Source of the DNA: Tissierellales bacterium
Lineage (GTDB): Bacteria > Bacillota > Clostridia > Tissierellales > Tissierellaceae
Reading direction: 5' to 3'
DNA: 64,000 bases
Assembly: GCA_030146705.1 (NCBI GenBank)
Contig: JASLBE010000007.1
Span: 1 to 64,000 of the forward strand
Positions 51,577 through 59,690 of this stretch are shown here, piece after piece (position 1 is the stretch's first letter; each line of letters opens with the position of its first letter). The notes under the pieces are model-generated. The model searched no databases and was not told the DNA's origin. It saw only the letters and a program-made list of their open reading frames with translations. The position numbers and the translations under genes are program-made.

Positions 51577-52296
51577 ATGAAGCCGATAATAGGAATAACA
51601 TCAACAGATACTGTTAAAGATAATTTTCATAGTATTGGTAATAGCTATGTAGATGGGGTAGTTAAGGCAGGTGGAATACCAGTCTTAATTCCAATAATAG
51701 ATGGGGCCTATGAGGACTATATTGATGCCTTAGATGGGATAATTTTTTCAGGAGGAAAGGACCTTCTTCCCCTATTTTATGGAGAGGAGCCAGGAGCTTA
51801 TTTAAACTATGCTTCGCCAAAGAGGGATGAATTTGAAATGGGCCTATTTAATGAAGCTTATAAAAGAGGCCTGCCTATTTTAGGCATATGTAGGGGGCTA
51901 CAACTTATGAATGTTTGCCTAGGTGGAGACCTTTACCAAGACCTTCAAAACCAGGTTAAGGATGTTTTAGGCCACAGTCCTAAGCAGGGGTCTAGGACTA
52001 TCCACCATAGTATAAAAACAAAAGAGGCTAGTATCTTAAGAGAAGCCCTAGGGGCTGAAGAAGTTTTTGTAAACTCCTACCACCACCAGGGAATTAAAAA
52101 TTTAGCCAAGGACCTTATGGTAACAGCAAGGGCTAGGGACGGAATAATAGAAGGGGTGGAAGGCTTAAAAGACCAATTTTTACTGGGGGTTCAGTTCCAT
52201 CCAGAGGACTTGATTAGGGACTATCCTAGGTTTTTAAATATTTTTAGGAAGCTAATAGAGGCAGCTATGGAGGGAAGAAAAAGTGGACAGGAATAA
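51577..52296 (+). CDS. Gamma-glutamyl-gamma-aminobutyrate hydrolase-like (peptidase C26)
   Basis: 239-residue class I glutamine-amidotransferase-like hydrolase. Nucleophile elbow GICRGLQLMNV (Cys near 108), GGDLYQDL and VQFHPED carrying the catalytic His and following acid match PuuD and relatives, which cleave gamma-glutamyl amides. Substrate is uncertain. Its end overlaps the next gene by 14 bases. Confidence 0.88.
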   Translation: MKPIIGITSTDTVKDNFHSIGNSYVDGVVKAGGIPVLIPIIDGAYEDYIDALDGIIFSGGKDLLPLFYGEEPGAYLNYASPKRDEFEMGLFNEAYKRGLPILGICRGLQLMNVCLGGDLYQDLQNQVKDVLGHSPKQGSRTIHHSIKTKEASILREALGAEEVFVNSYHHQGIKNLAKDLMVTARARDGIIEGVEGLKDQFLLGVQFHPEDLIRDYPRFLNIFRKLIEAAMEGRKSGQE

Positions 52297-52678
52297 GGAA
52301 GTGAAAGATGTAATTGACGCTGGTAATGAGCTACTTGGACTTATAAAGGTTGCAAGGAAAGAATTAGAGGGTGCCAGGAGCTGGGGAATGATAGATATTT
52401 TAGGTGGAGGATTTTTATCTAGTGCTATTAAGCAAAGTAAGATTACAAATGGTAAAAATATAATGGAAAAAGTCCAGGACAAGCTAGAGGTTTTTGAAAA
52501 TGAACTAGGGGACCTGGACCTGGAATTTTATAATATTTCTAATGTTGAAAAGGTATTTGATATATTTTTTGACAATGTTTTTGTAGACTTTTTTGTCCAA
52601 GGGAAAATTAAGGAAAATCTTAACTACCTATATAAATTGGAAATAGAAGTTAAGGATATATTAAATAAATTAAGGTAG
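52283..52678 (+). CDS. Hypothetical helical protein
   Basis: 131 residues, mostly helical, with a glycine stretch MIDILGGGFLSSAIKQ in the middle. No family recognised. GTG start eight bases after GGAGGG, overlapping the amidotransferase-like gene by 14 bases, so translation is probably coupled. Followed after seven bases by the P1 peptidase gene. Confidence 0.6.
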   Translation: MDRNKEVKDVIDAGNELLGLIKVARKELEGARSWGMIDILGGGFLSSAIKQSKITNGKNIMEKVQDKLEVFENELGDLDLEFYNISNVEKVFDIFFDNVFVDFFVQGKIKENLNYLYKLEIEVKDILNKLR

Positions 52679-52685
52679 GTGGGTT

Positions 52686-53723
52686 ATGAAAAAGAGAATA
52701 AGGGATTATGGGATAAAGATAGGAGAAATGGATACGGGCAGGCTTAACAAAATTACAGATGTAAGGGGAATTAAGGTTGGCCACAGCACGATTGATACTA
52801 GGGATAACAAGACTGGTGTTACAGTTTTACTTCCTAGTGAGGATAATATTTTCAAGGAAAAACTTGTTGCAGGTTCCCATATTATAAATGGTTATGGTAA
52901 GACTAGTGGACTAGTTCAAATAGAGGAGTTAGGAACCCTAGAATCTCTTATTGCTATGACCAATACCTTAAACCTAGGCAAGGTTCATGAGGGGCTAGTT
53001 GACTATACTATAAATAGGTGCAAGGAGGAAGGACTAGAACTTACAAGTTTTAACCCACTTGTTTGTGAGTGCAATGATTCTTTTTTAAACAATATCCAGG
53101 ACAGGGTGGTTGAAAAGGAACATTTGTATGAAGCGATTAAAAATGCCAAGGAAGATTTTGAAGAGGGAGATGTTGGTGCAGGCAAGGGTATGAGCTGTCA
53201 CGAACTTAAGGGGGGGATAGGATCTGCCTCTAGGGTTTTTAAGCTGGCAGGGGAAGAATATAATCTTGGTGTTATGGTTTTAAGCAACCATGGACTATTA
53301 AAAGACTTAAACCTTAATGGGAAAAATATAGGAAGGGACCTAGATAGGAAAATAAATCCAGACTATTACAAGGTTGAAGGAAGTATAATTATTTTAATAG
53401 CAACAGACCTGCCACTAACTAGCAGGCAGCTAAAGAGACTTTGTAAAAGGTCTGTTATTGGCCTTGGAAGGCTAGGATCTAATGTAAACAATGGCAGTGG
53501 AGATATAGCTATAGCTTTTTCTACTGCTAATAAAATTGGGCTTGATGATGATTTTATAAGCTGTAAATTTTTAAATGACGAAAAAATAAATGATTGTTTT
53601 AGGGCAGTAGCTGAAGCCACAGAAGAGGCCATTCTTAATTCTCTTATAACTAGTGAAAGGGTTGTTGGTTATAAGGGAAATACAAGGGAAAGTTTAAAAG
53701 ACCATATAGGAGATTTTATATAA
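52686..53723 (+). CDS. P1 family peptidase (DmpA/BapA-like)
   Basis: 345-residue N-terminal-nucleophile hydrolase. ITDVRGIKVGHSTI at the N-terminus and GRLGSNVNNGSGDIAIAFSTAN, containing the autocatalytic cleavage site before the nucleophile Ser, identify the DmpA aminopeptidase family, which removes D-amino acids or beta-amino acids from peptides. Co-transcribed with two upstream genes. Confidence 0.87.
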   Translation: MKKRIRDYGIKIGEMDTGRLNKITDVRGIKVGHSTIDTRDNKTGVTVLLPSEDNIFKEKLVAGSHIINGYGKTSGLVQIEELGTLESLIAMTNTLNLGKVHEGLVDYTINRCKEEGLELTSFNPLVCECNDSFLNNIQDRVVEKEHLYEAIKNAKEDFEEGDVGAGKGMSCHELKGGIGSASRVFKLAGEEYNLGVMVLSNHGLLKDLNLNGKNIGRDLDRKINPDYYKVEGSIIILIATDLPLTSRQLKRLCKRSVIGLGRLGSNVNNGSGDIAIAFSTANKIGLDDDFISCKFLNDEKINDCFRAVAEATEEAILNSLITSERVVGYKGNTRESLKDHIGDFI

Positions 53724-53808
53724 GCCAGCTAGGCCTGTATTATTTTCTAGTTTTATTTAATTTTTTTATAAAATATGGGTATAAGGAAATTGAAATGGAG
53801 GTAGTCAA

Positions 53809-54351
53809 ATGAAAATACTAGGTATAGTGGGAAGTTTGAAGGCTAGTTCTTACAATAAACGTATTATGGAATATTTAGTGGATACTTTTTCTAATGACCA
53901 TACAATAAAGTTAGGAGAAATTAAGGACCTACCCTTGTACAATGAAGATATAGAAAATGAAAAAATAGAGGCAGTGGAAAAATTAAGAGAGGACATAAGA
54001 TGGGCAGATGGTGTAATAATAATAACACCTGAGCATAATGGGTCTATTTCAGCAGCCTTAAAAAATACCTTAGACTGGATGAGCAGGGTTGATAGGGTAT
54101 TTATTAATAAACCAGTTATGATTTTAAGTAGTTCTATAAGCACCCTAGGAGGGGTCAAGGCTCAAAGCCACCTTAGGGATATTTTAAATGGTATGGGCCT
54201 TAGTACCTATATTGAACCAGGAGTTGAAACTGTAATAGGGTCTGTAAAAGATAAGTTAGACCAGGATGGAAAACTAATTGATGAACCAACAAAAGACCAT
54301 TTAAATGTAAGGTTTGAAAATTTTATAGGTTGGATTGAAAAAATTTCTTAA
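53809..54351 (+). CDS. NADPH-dependent FMN reductase family protein
   Basis: 180-residue flavodoxin-like fold. FMN-binding GSLKASSYNKR near the start and ITPEHNGSISAALKNTLDWMSR near 75-96 are diagnostic. Electron donor and acceptor are unknown. AATGGAGG ribosome binding site. A terminator follows. Confidence 0.9.
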   Translation: MKILGIVGSLKASSYNKRIMEYLVDTFSNDHTIKLGEIKDLPLYNEDIENEKIEAVEKLREDIRWADGVIIITPEHNGSISAALKNTLDWMSRVDRVFINKPVMILSSSISTLGGVKAQSHLRDILNGMGLSTYIEPGVETVIGSVKDKLDQDGKLIDEPTKDHLNVRFENFIGWIEKIS

Positions 54352-54363
54352 AGATGGAAGATG

Positions 54364-54397
54364 AACTTCAGGGATTTAAAGCCTTGGAGTTTTTTTA
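54364..54397 (+). terminator. Terminator after FMN reductase gene
   Basis: AACTTCAGGG / CCTTGGAGTT stem (one G-T pair) plus seven T. Confidence 0.75.
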
Positions 54398-54431
54398 TTT
54401 GAAATGTTAAAAAAACTTATTTAAAATCGTA

Positions 54432-54460
54432 TTGAAAAAAAATAAAAACTATGTTAGATT
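54432..54460 (+). promoter_or_regulatory. Promoter of nrdJ
   Basis: TTGAAA, 17-bp spacer, TAGATT with an upstream TGT (extended -10), immediately before the NrdR boxes. Confidence 0.55.
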
Positions 54461-54505
54461 AATATATATTGTTTCATGTCGCAAAGATACCACAATATAT
54501 TGTGG
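54459..54505 (+). promoter_or_regulatory. Twin NrdR boxes (nrdJ operator)
   Basis: Box 2 at 54490-54505 reads CCACAATATATTGTGG, 14 of 16 with the NrdR consensus ACACAATATATTGTGT. Box 1 at 54459-54474 (TTAATATATATTGTTT) is weaker. Their starts are 31 bp apart, the usual spacing. Box 2 is the centre of a perfect 16-bp-arm palindrome (54480-54515) with a TATA apex. Confidence 0.75.
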
Positions 54506-54567
54506 TATCTTTGCGAATGTTTAAAAGAGATAGGCAGTAAATATATAATGGTAAATGGGAGGATCTT

Positions 54568-56691
54568 ATGCTAAAAGTAGAGAAAAGGAACAAGGCTATA
54601 GTTGAATTTGAAAGAGACAAAATAGTTAATGCAGTAAAAAAAGCTATGGATGAAACAGTCCTAGGTATAGATGAGAAGTTGGCTGAAAAAATAGCCAGTG
54701 AAACTTATGACCACTTTAGTGTTCTAGATATGGTAGATATTGAAAGAATACAAGACTTTGTTGAAATTAGACTTATGAGAGATAGGCCAGAGGTGGCTAA
54801 AAGATATATCCTATATAGGGAAGAAAGGGCTAGGCTTAGAGAAGAAGGCTGGGAAATGTCTGACCTACAAAGGGATATCTATGAGCAAAAATATAGGTAT
54901 GATGGGGAGAATTTTGAATCCTTCCTAGACAGGGTAAGTGGAAATAACAATGATGTTAAGAAGGCTATGAAGGATAAGTCATTTATGCCAGCGGGAAGAA
55001 TTTTAGCAGGAAGAGGTCTAGACAAGCTAGGAAGAAAGATAACTCTTTCTAATTGTTATGTTTTACCAAAGGTTGAAGATAATATAGAGTCAATATTTGA
55101 TACGGCTAAGCACTTGGCAAGGACTTATTCTTATGGTGGGGGAGTAGGGCTTACTATTTCCAAACTTAGGCCTAAGGGTGCAAGGGTAAATAATGCTGCC
55201 CTTACTACAACTGGTGCAGTATCTTTTATGGACTTGTTTTCTTTGGTTACAGGTCTTATAGGTATGAGGGGCAGAAGGGGAGCCCTTATGTTAAATATGG
55301 ATTCTAGCCATCCAGATATAGAGGAATTTATAGATGTAAAAAATGATTTAAACAAGGTAACCTATGCCAATATATCTGTAAATGTTGATGATGAATTTAT
55401 GGAGGCTGTGGAAAAAGATAGTAATTATAGGCTACATTTTGAAGTAGAAGCTACTGGAGAAGTAATTGAAAGAAATGTTAAGGCTAGGGACTTATTTAAA
55501 AAATTAGCTTACAATAATTGGAATATGGCTGAACCAGGGATTTTATATAAGGATAGGATAGACTCCTACCATATGCTTAGTGAAGATGAAGACTTTGAAT
55601 TTGCAGGAGTTAACCCTTGTGCAGAAGAAACTCTACCAGCTTATGGAAGCTGTAACCTTTCTAGTATAAACCTTAGTGAATTTGTAAAGAACAAGTTTGA
55701 AGCAGATGCTGAATTTGATTTTGAAGCCTTTAAGAAAATGGTTAGGGTGGGGGTTGTTTACCTAAATGAAGTTTTAGATGAAAATATGAAACTCCACCCA
55801 TTAAAGGAACAAAGGGAAATGTCTAGGGATTATAGGCAGATAGGGCTTGGCATTATGGGCCTGGCTGATATGTTTATAAAGTTAGGAATAAAGTATGGTA
55901 GCAGTGAATCGATTGACCTTATTCATAAGATTGGAGAAACTATGGTTAATGAAGCACTTGTCCAATCAGCCCTACTAGCAAAAGATTTTGGAACCTACCC
56001 AAAATATAAGGAGGAGGCTGTTCTTAAGTCAGCATTTATAAAGAGAAATGCAACTAATGAAACCTTAGACTTAATAAAGAAATATGGACTAAGGAACTCC
56101 CAGCTTTTAACCATACCTCCAACAGGAAGTATTTCAACCTTAATAGGTTGTAGTAATGGAGTAGAACCTATTTTCCAAATTTCCTATACTAGGAAGTCAG
56201 AGTCTCTTTATGACCATGACACCTACTACAAGGTTTATACAGATATAGCCAAGGAATATATGGACTATAAGGGTTTGACTGAAGAAAGTGAACTACCAGA
56301 CTTTTTCATAACAACCTCAGACCTTAACTATAGGGATAGGATAGATGTTCAAGCAGCTTGGCAGGAACATATAGATGCAAGTATTTCTTCAACTGTAAAT
56401 GTTCCAAATGACTTTACAGTTGAGGAGGTAGAGGAACTTTATATGTATGCTTGGAAAAAAGGCATCAAGGGAGTAACTATATATAGGGACGGTTGTGCTA
56501 GGTCGGGAATTTTAATTACTGATGATAATAATAAAAATAAAATAGCAGACCTTCAAAAAGAGTTAGACTCCTTAATTTTAAATGAATTAATGGAAGACCC
56601 TGATACTTGTCCAATGTGTGGTGGAAAATTAAACCATACTGGTGGTTGTTCAGAATGCCAAGATTGTGGATATAGCCCATGTTCAATCTAA
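54568..56691 (+). CDS. nrdJ: Vitamin B12-dependent (class II) ribonucleotide reductase
   Basis: 707 residues, reducing ribonucleotides with adenosylcobalamin. N-terminal ATP-cone (about 1-90: VEKRNKAIVEFERDKIVNAV) for allosteric control. The catalytic region has NPCAEETLPAYGSCNLSS near 348-365, with the active-site Cys and Glu, and SIGSISTLIGCSNGVEP-like PTGSISTLIGCSNGVEP near 530. The C-terminus carries a cysteine cluster (CPMCGGKL...CSECQDCGYSPC) for re-reduction or zinc. NrdR boxes upstream; terminator after. B12 need ties it to the riboswitches at 47.3 kb. Confidence 0.92.
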   Translation: MLKVEKRNKAIVEFERDKIVNAVKKAMDETVLGIDEKLAEKIASETYDHFSVLDMVDIERIQDFVEIRLMRDRPEVAKRYILYREERARLREEGWEMSDLQRDIYEQKYRYDGENFESFLDRVSGNNNDVKKAMKDKSFMPAGRILAGRGLDKLGRKITLSNCYVLPKVEDNIESIFDTAKHLARTYSYGGGVGLTISKLRPKGARVNNAALTTTGAVSFMDLFSLVTGLIGMRGRRGALMLNMDSSHPDIEEFIDVKNDLNKVTYANISVNVDDEFMEAVEKDSNYRLHFEVEATGEVIERNVKARDLFKKLAYNNWNMAEPGILYKDRIDSYHMLSEDEDFEFAGVNPCAEETLPAYGSCNLSSINLSEFVKNKFEADAEFDFEAFKKMVRVGVVYLNEVLDENMKLHPLKEQREMSRDYRQIGLGIMGLADMFIKLGIKYGSSESIDLIHKIGETMVNEALVQSALLAKDFGTYPKYKEEAVLKSAFIKRNATNETLDLIKKYGLRNSQLLTIPPTGSISTLIGCSNGVEPIFQISYTRKSESLYDHDTYYKVYTDIAKEYMDYKGLTEESELPDFFITTSDLNYRDRIDVQAAWQEHIDASISSTVNVPNDFTVEEVEELYMYAWKKGIKGVTIYRDGCARSGILITDDNNKNKIADLQKELDSLILNELMEDPDTCPMCGGKLNHTGGCSECQDCGYSPCSI

Positions 56692-56700
56692 TATAAATTA

Positions 56701-56738
56701 AAAATCTCCCCTTGTATTTTAAGGGGGAGATTTTTTTT
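56701..56738 (+). terminator. Terminator after nrdJ
   Basis: AATCTCCCC / GGGGGAGATT stem followed by eight T. Confidence 0.85.
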
Positions 56739-56798
56739 GTGGGAAAATTGAACTTTTTTACCCAGTTAATAGTCTTATTAGCAGATGGAGGTGGAGGT

Positions 56799-57296
56799 AT
56801 GGATGGGGACTTAATAGGAAAGGCTAGAAAGGGAAATAAGGAGGCCTTGGTTAAGTTAATTATAAATAGGCAGGATGAGTTTTATAGGCTAAGCTACTCC
56901 TATATGAAAAATGAAGATGATGCTATGAATATGGTCCAGGATATGGTTGTGAAACTTTATGAAAATATACATAGGTTAAAAAAACTAGATAGCTTTTATA
57001 CCTATGCCAAGACTATTTTAGTTAACCTTTGCAAGGATGAATTGAAAAGAAAGAAGCGTGTCTTATTAGTGGATGCTTTTCCTGAAGAAAGATCAGAAGA
57101 TGAAAATACGCTTCTAGTGGAAGACTTACTATCTAAACTAGATGTTAAGCATAGGGATGTAATTAGGCTTAGGTATATTTTATCTTATGATTACTTGGAG
57201 ATAGCTAGGGTTCTTAAAATTCCACTAGGAACTGCTAAGTCTAGGGCCCACTATGGTTTGAAGAAGTTAAAGGAGGAATATAATGCTGGAAGATAG
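56799..57296 (+). CDS. ECF-type RNA polymerase sigma factor
   Basis: 165 residues beginning at the ATG after GGAGGTGGAGGT (the longer frame to 56712 runs through the previous terminator and is rejected). Sigma-2 region FYRLSYSYMKNEDDAMNMVQDMVVKLYEN and sigma-4 region YDYLEIARVLKIPLGTAKSRAHYG show the usual ECF layout, split across positions 35-65 and 130-155. It overlaps the next gene, a likely anti-sigma factor, by 14 bases. Confidence 0.85.
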   Translation: MDGDLIGKARKGNKEALVKLIINRQDEFYRLSYSYMKNEDDAMNMVQDMVVKLYENIHRLKKLDSFYTYAKTILVNLCKDELKRKKRVLLVDAFPEERSEDENTLLVEDLLSKLDVKHRDVIRLRYILSYDYLEIARVLKIPLGTAKSRAHYGLKKLKEEYNAGR

Positions 57297-58233
57297 GTTA
57301 AAAGTTGAAAGGGAAAAATTAGAAAAAATTGAAGCACCTAAAGATATGGAGGCTAGTTTACTTAGTGCCTTAGATGGTGCTAAACTAGCGAAAAAAAGGC
57401 CTAATTTCAAAATTGCCTCCATCCTCCTTATTGTTTTTTTACTAATGGGACATAATTCTAATAATATAGCTGCTGTAATTAAAAATAGGGAAGTTTTAAA
57501 AGAGTCCAGGCTTTTAAACTATAAAGACTTAAGTCGTGGAAATATTTTAGACCTTATGGATAGTGGCTATTTTCAAGAAATAAATACTGGCTTGGACCTT
57601 GGAGGGGGCGAAAACTTAACAATAGATGGAATTTTGGTAAGTGAAAATGCCATTAACTTGTTTGTAAGTGGAAGCTATGAAAACCCACCCCTAGTTAAAA
57701 TTAAAAATGCTGGCCTAGTAAGGATGCATTATAGTAGTGAGACTGTAAAAAAAGATGGACGGTCCTATACCAATTACTTTGTAGACCTAGGGATAGATAA
57801 GCCTAGGTTGGACCTGGAATTTATAAATGATTTAGGGGATGTTTTTACACAAGAAGTTATGGTGGATATGGATAGGCTTGTAAAAAATATAGAGCTTATA
57901 GGGATAAAAAAGAATTTTTATATAGATGGGGAAAAATATAGGCTGGACCATATGGTTATTAATCCTAGTGAAATTATTGTAAGAGGTTATTATGAAAATA
58001 TTTTTGACCTAGTAGTTAGGCACTATACTGGGGGAAAAAAGAAGGAAGAAATAGATCTTAAACTAGAGATTAATGGCAGGGTTTATGGGGCTACAAGTTC
58101 TAGTTTTACCACAAATTTAGGGGGGTCTAGTTTTGAGTTTAGGTTTGGAGATTTTGAAAAAAGTTTAAAAGACTCTAGGCTTTTAGTTCTAACTAGGTCT
58201 GGAGAGAAACTAGGGGAGGTAAAAATAAAATAA
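57283..58233 (+). CDS. DUF4179-like membrane protein, probable anti-sigma factor
   Basis: 316 residues. Cytoplasmic N-terminus with a coiled-coil-like start (about 1-40), a single membrane helix (about 43-58), and an outside domain of beta type. Layout and its 14-base overlap with the ECF sigma gene match anti-sigma factors whose outside half senses envelope stress. No zinc anti-sigma motif (HxxxCxxC) is visible. DUF4179 membership is my reading of the pattern, not a confirmed match. Confidence 0.7.
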   Translation: MLEDRLKVEREKLEKIEAPKDMEASLLSALDGAKLAKKRPNFKIASILLIVFLLMGHNSNNIAAVIKNREVLKESRLLNYKDLSRGNILDLMDSGYFQEINTGLDLGGGENLTIDGILVSENAINLFVSGSYENPPLVKIKNAGLVRMHYSSETVKKDGRSYTNYFVDLGIDKPRLDLEFINDLGDVFTQEVMVDMDRLVKNIELIGIKKNFYIDGEKYRLDHMVINPSEIIVRGYYENIFDLVVRHYTGGKKKEEIDLKLEINGRVYGATSSSFTTNLGGSSFEFRFGDFEKSLKDSRLLVLTRSGEKLGEVKIK

Positions 58234-58257
58234 ACTGGCCTAGGCCAGTTTATTTTT
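58231..58257. terminator. Bidirectional terminator
   Basis: TAAACTGGCC / GGCCAGTTTA perfect dyad with T-rich downstream sequence, between convergent genes. Confidence 0.75.
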
Positions 58258-59521
58258 ATATTATATCTTCTTTTTTATTAAAAAATGTTTCTAAGATTGG
58301 AGCCATAACTGTTGCCACAATTCCACCAGAGAAACCATTATTATATAGGTGGAGTCCTCCGTGGACAATGGATAGGTTAGGAGATATACAAAGGTGTAAG
58401 ACTCCTGCTATGACTCCTGGAATAAACCCATAAACACCAGCTATTGGGGCAAGGGTTGTTCCAAATAGGGCTGCTATTACTATACTTGTTGAAGCCACAT
58501 CAAAGGAACTTAGGATGGTTGTTATATAGACGCCCAATAAAACAGGTATAACATTTTTAGGGTTTTTTCCAGAAGGCGAAAAGCCAGCAGCAGTTAAAAT
58601 AGCAGCTATAACTGGACCGTTGAAATTTGCTCCAACAATAACCACATAAAGTATACAAATAAGTCCCATAACCCCAATGTTAATATAGGCTATGCCATAG
58701 CCTAATTCTTCAATGAAGGTAGATAGGAGCCTGCCACTATACTTAAATACACTGGAATAGCCCTTGAAACTTTTCCCATTTTTAAAGTATCCAACAATTA
58801 TTAGGATTAAAAAATAAAAAATCATAATATACTTCAGTATATTAGAATAGCTTGAAGACACTAGGTACTGGGTAATAGGCTCCAGGCCTAAGGCTCTTAA
58901 GATAGAGGCTATTACAATGCCTATAAGTCCCCCAACAAAACCTATATTATAAATATTATAGCCAGCGTGGGAATGGATTAGGTGCTTGGAAAGGGGAAGG
59001 ATTATAAAACCTACAGTCATCCCCAAAAAACTAGCTAGGGGAACCCCTATATAATATGGTAGGTCTAGGCCAAATATGGTCATACTTACAACGGGAGCCA
59101 GGGTAGTTGTGAAGAATATTACAGCTATAATATCTTTAAACTTGGTCTTGGTATACCTGCTGTAAAGATAGCCACCAAGAAAGATTGGCCATACATTTAA
59201 GATGTTTTTACCAATAAAGGCGAAACCAGCAATAGTTAAGATAGAAGATATTACTGTTCCAGTTAGGTCTACATTTAAAATATAGACTAAAAATAAGCAA
59301 ATTAAGCTAAGAAGGCCAGAGTTTAAGAAAGTTGCTCCAATGCCTCCAATTGCAATATAATCTTGTAGTAAAACATCAGGTGTTGTGATTATTTCTACTA
59401 GGCCCCTAAAAATATCCCCTGGACTGTCTAAAATAAAGCCAAGGGCAATTAATGTGATGGGCAAAATGGCCAGGACCATTAAGTTAATGTCTCTTCTTTT
59501 AAGTTCAAATTTAATTTCCAT
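58256..59521 (-). CDS. DUF1576 family membrane protein
   Basis: 421 residues, about eleven to twelve hydrophobic helices. It contains an internal duplication: AGFAFIGKNILNVWPIFLGG near 98-117 is echoed by AGFSPSGKNPKNVIPVLLG near 310, and HAGYNIYNIGFVGG by HGGLHLYNNGFSGG near the end. This suggests a two-repeat transporter-like fold, but the family has no known substrate. Single gene on the minus strand. Confidence 0.8.
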   Translation of the reverse strand: MEIKFELKRRDINLMVLAILPITLIALGFILDSPGDIFRGLVEIITTPDVLLQDYIAIGGIGATFLNSGLLSLICLFLVYILNVDLTGTVISSILTIAGFAFIGKNILNVWPIFLGGYLYSRYTKTKFKDIIAVIFFTTTLAPVVSMTIFGLDLPYYIGVPLASFLGMTVGFIILPLSKHLIHSHAGYNIYNIGFVGGLIGIVIASILRALGLEPITQYLVSSSYSNILKYIMIFYFLILIIVGYFKNGKSFKGYSSVFKYSGRLLSTFIEELGYGIAYINIGVMGLICILYVVIVGANFNGPVIAAILTAAGFSPSGKNPKNVIPVLLGVYITTILSSFDVASTSIVIAALFGTTLAPIAGVYGFIPGVIAGVLHLCISPNLSIVHGGLHLYNNGFSGGIVATVMAPILETFFNKKEDII

Positions 59522-59690
59522 ATAATCTCCTTAATCTTTTTAAATATTATACCCTAATATATTTTAATTTACTATAAATTATACAATAAATATTAGCTTT
59601 ATAAAACTTTTAAAACTGAAAAAACTTTAAAAATATCCTAAAATAGAATATAATAGATAGATAGTATAGGGAGAGGAGTAGTTCAATATT

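Noticed and set aside
54480..54515. Palindrome before nrdJ as a terminator
   Set aside because: There is no T-run after it and it contains an NrdR consensus, so an operator explains it better.
56712..56798. N-terminal extension of the ECF sigma factor
   Set aside because: The first codons lie inside the nrdJ terminator; a strong GGAGG repeat precedes the internal ATG at 56799.
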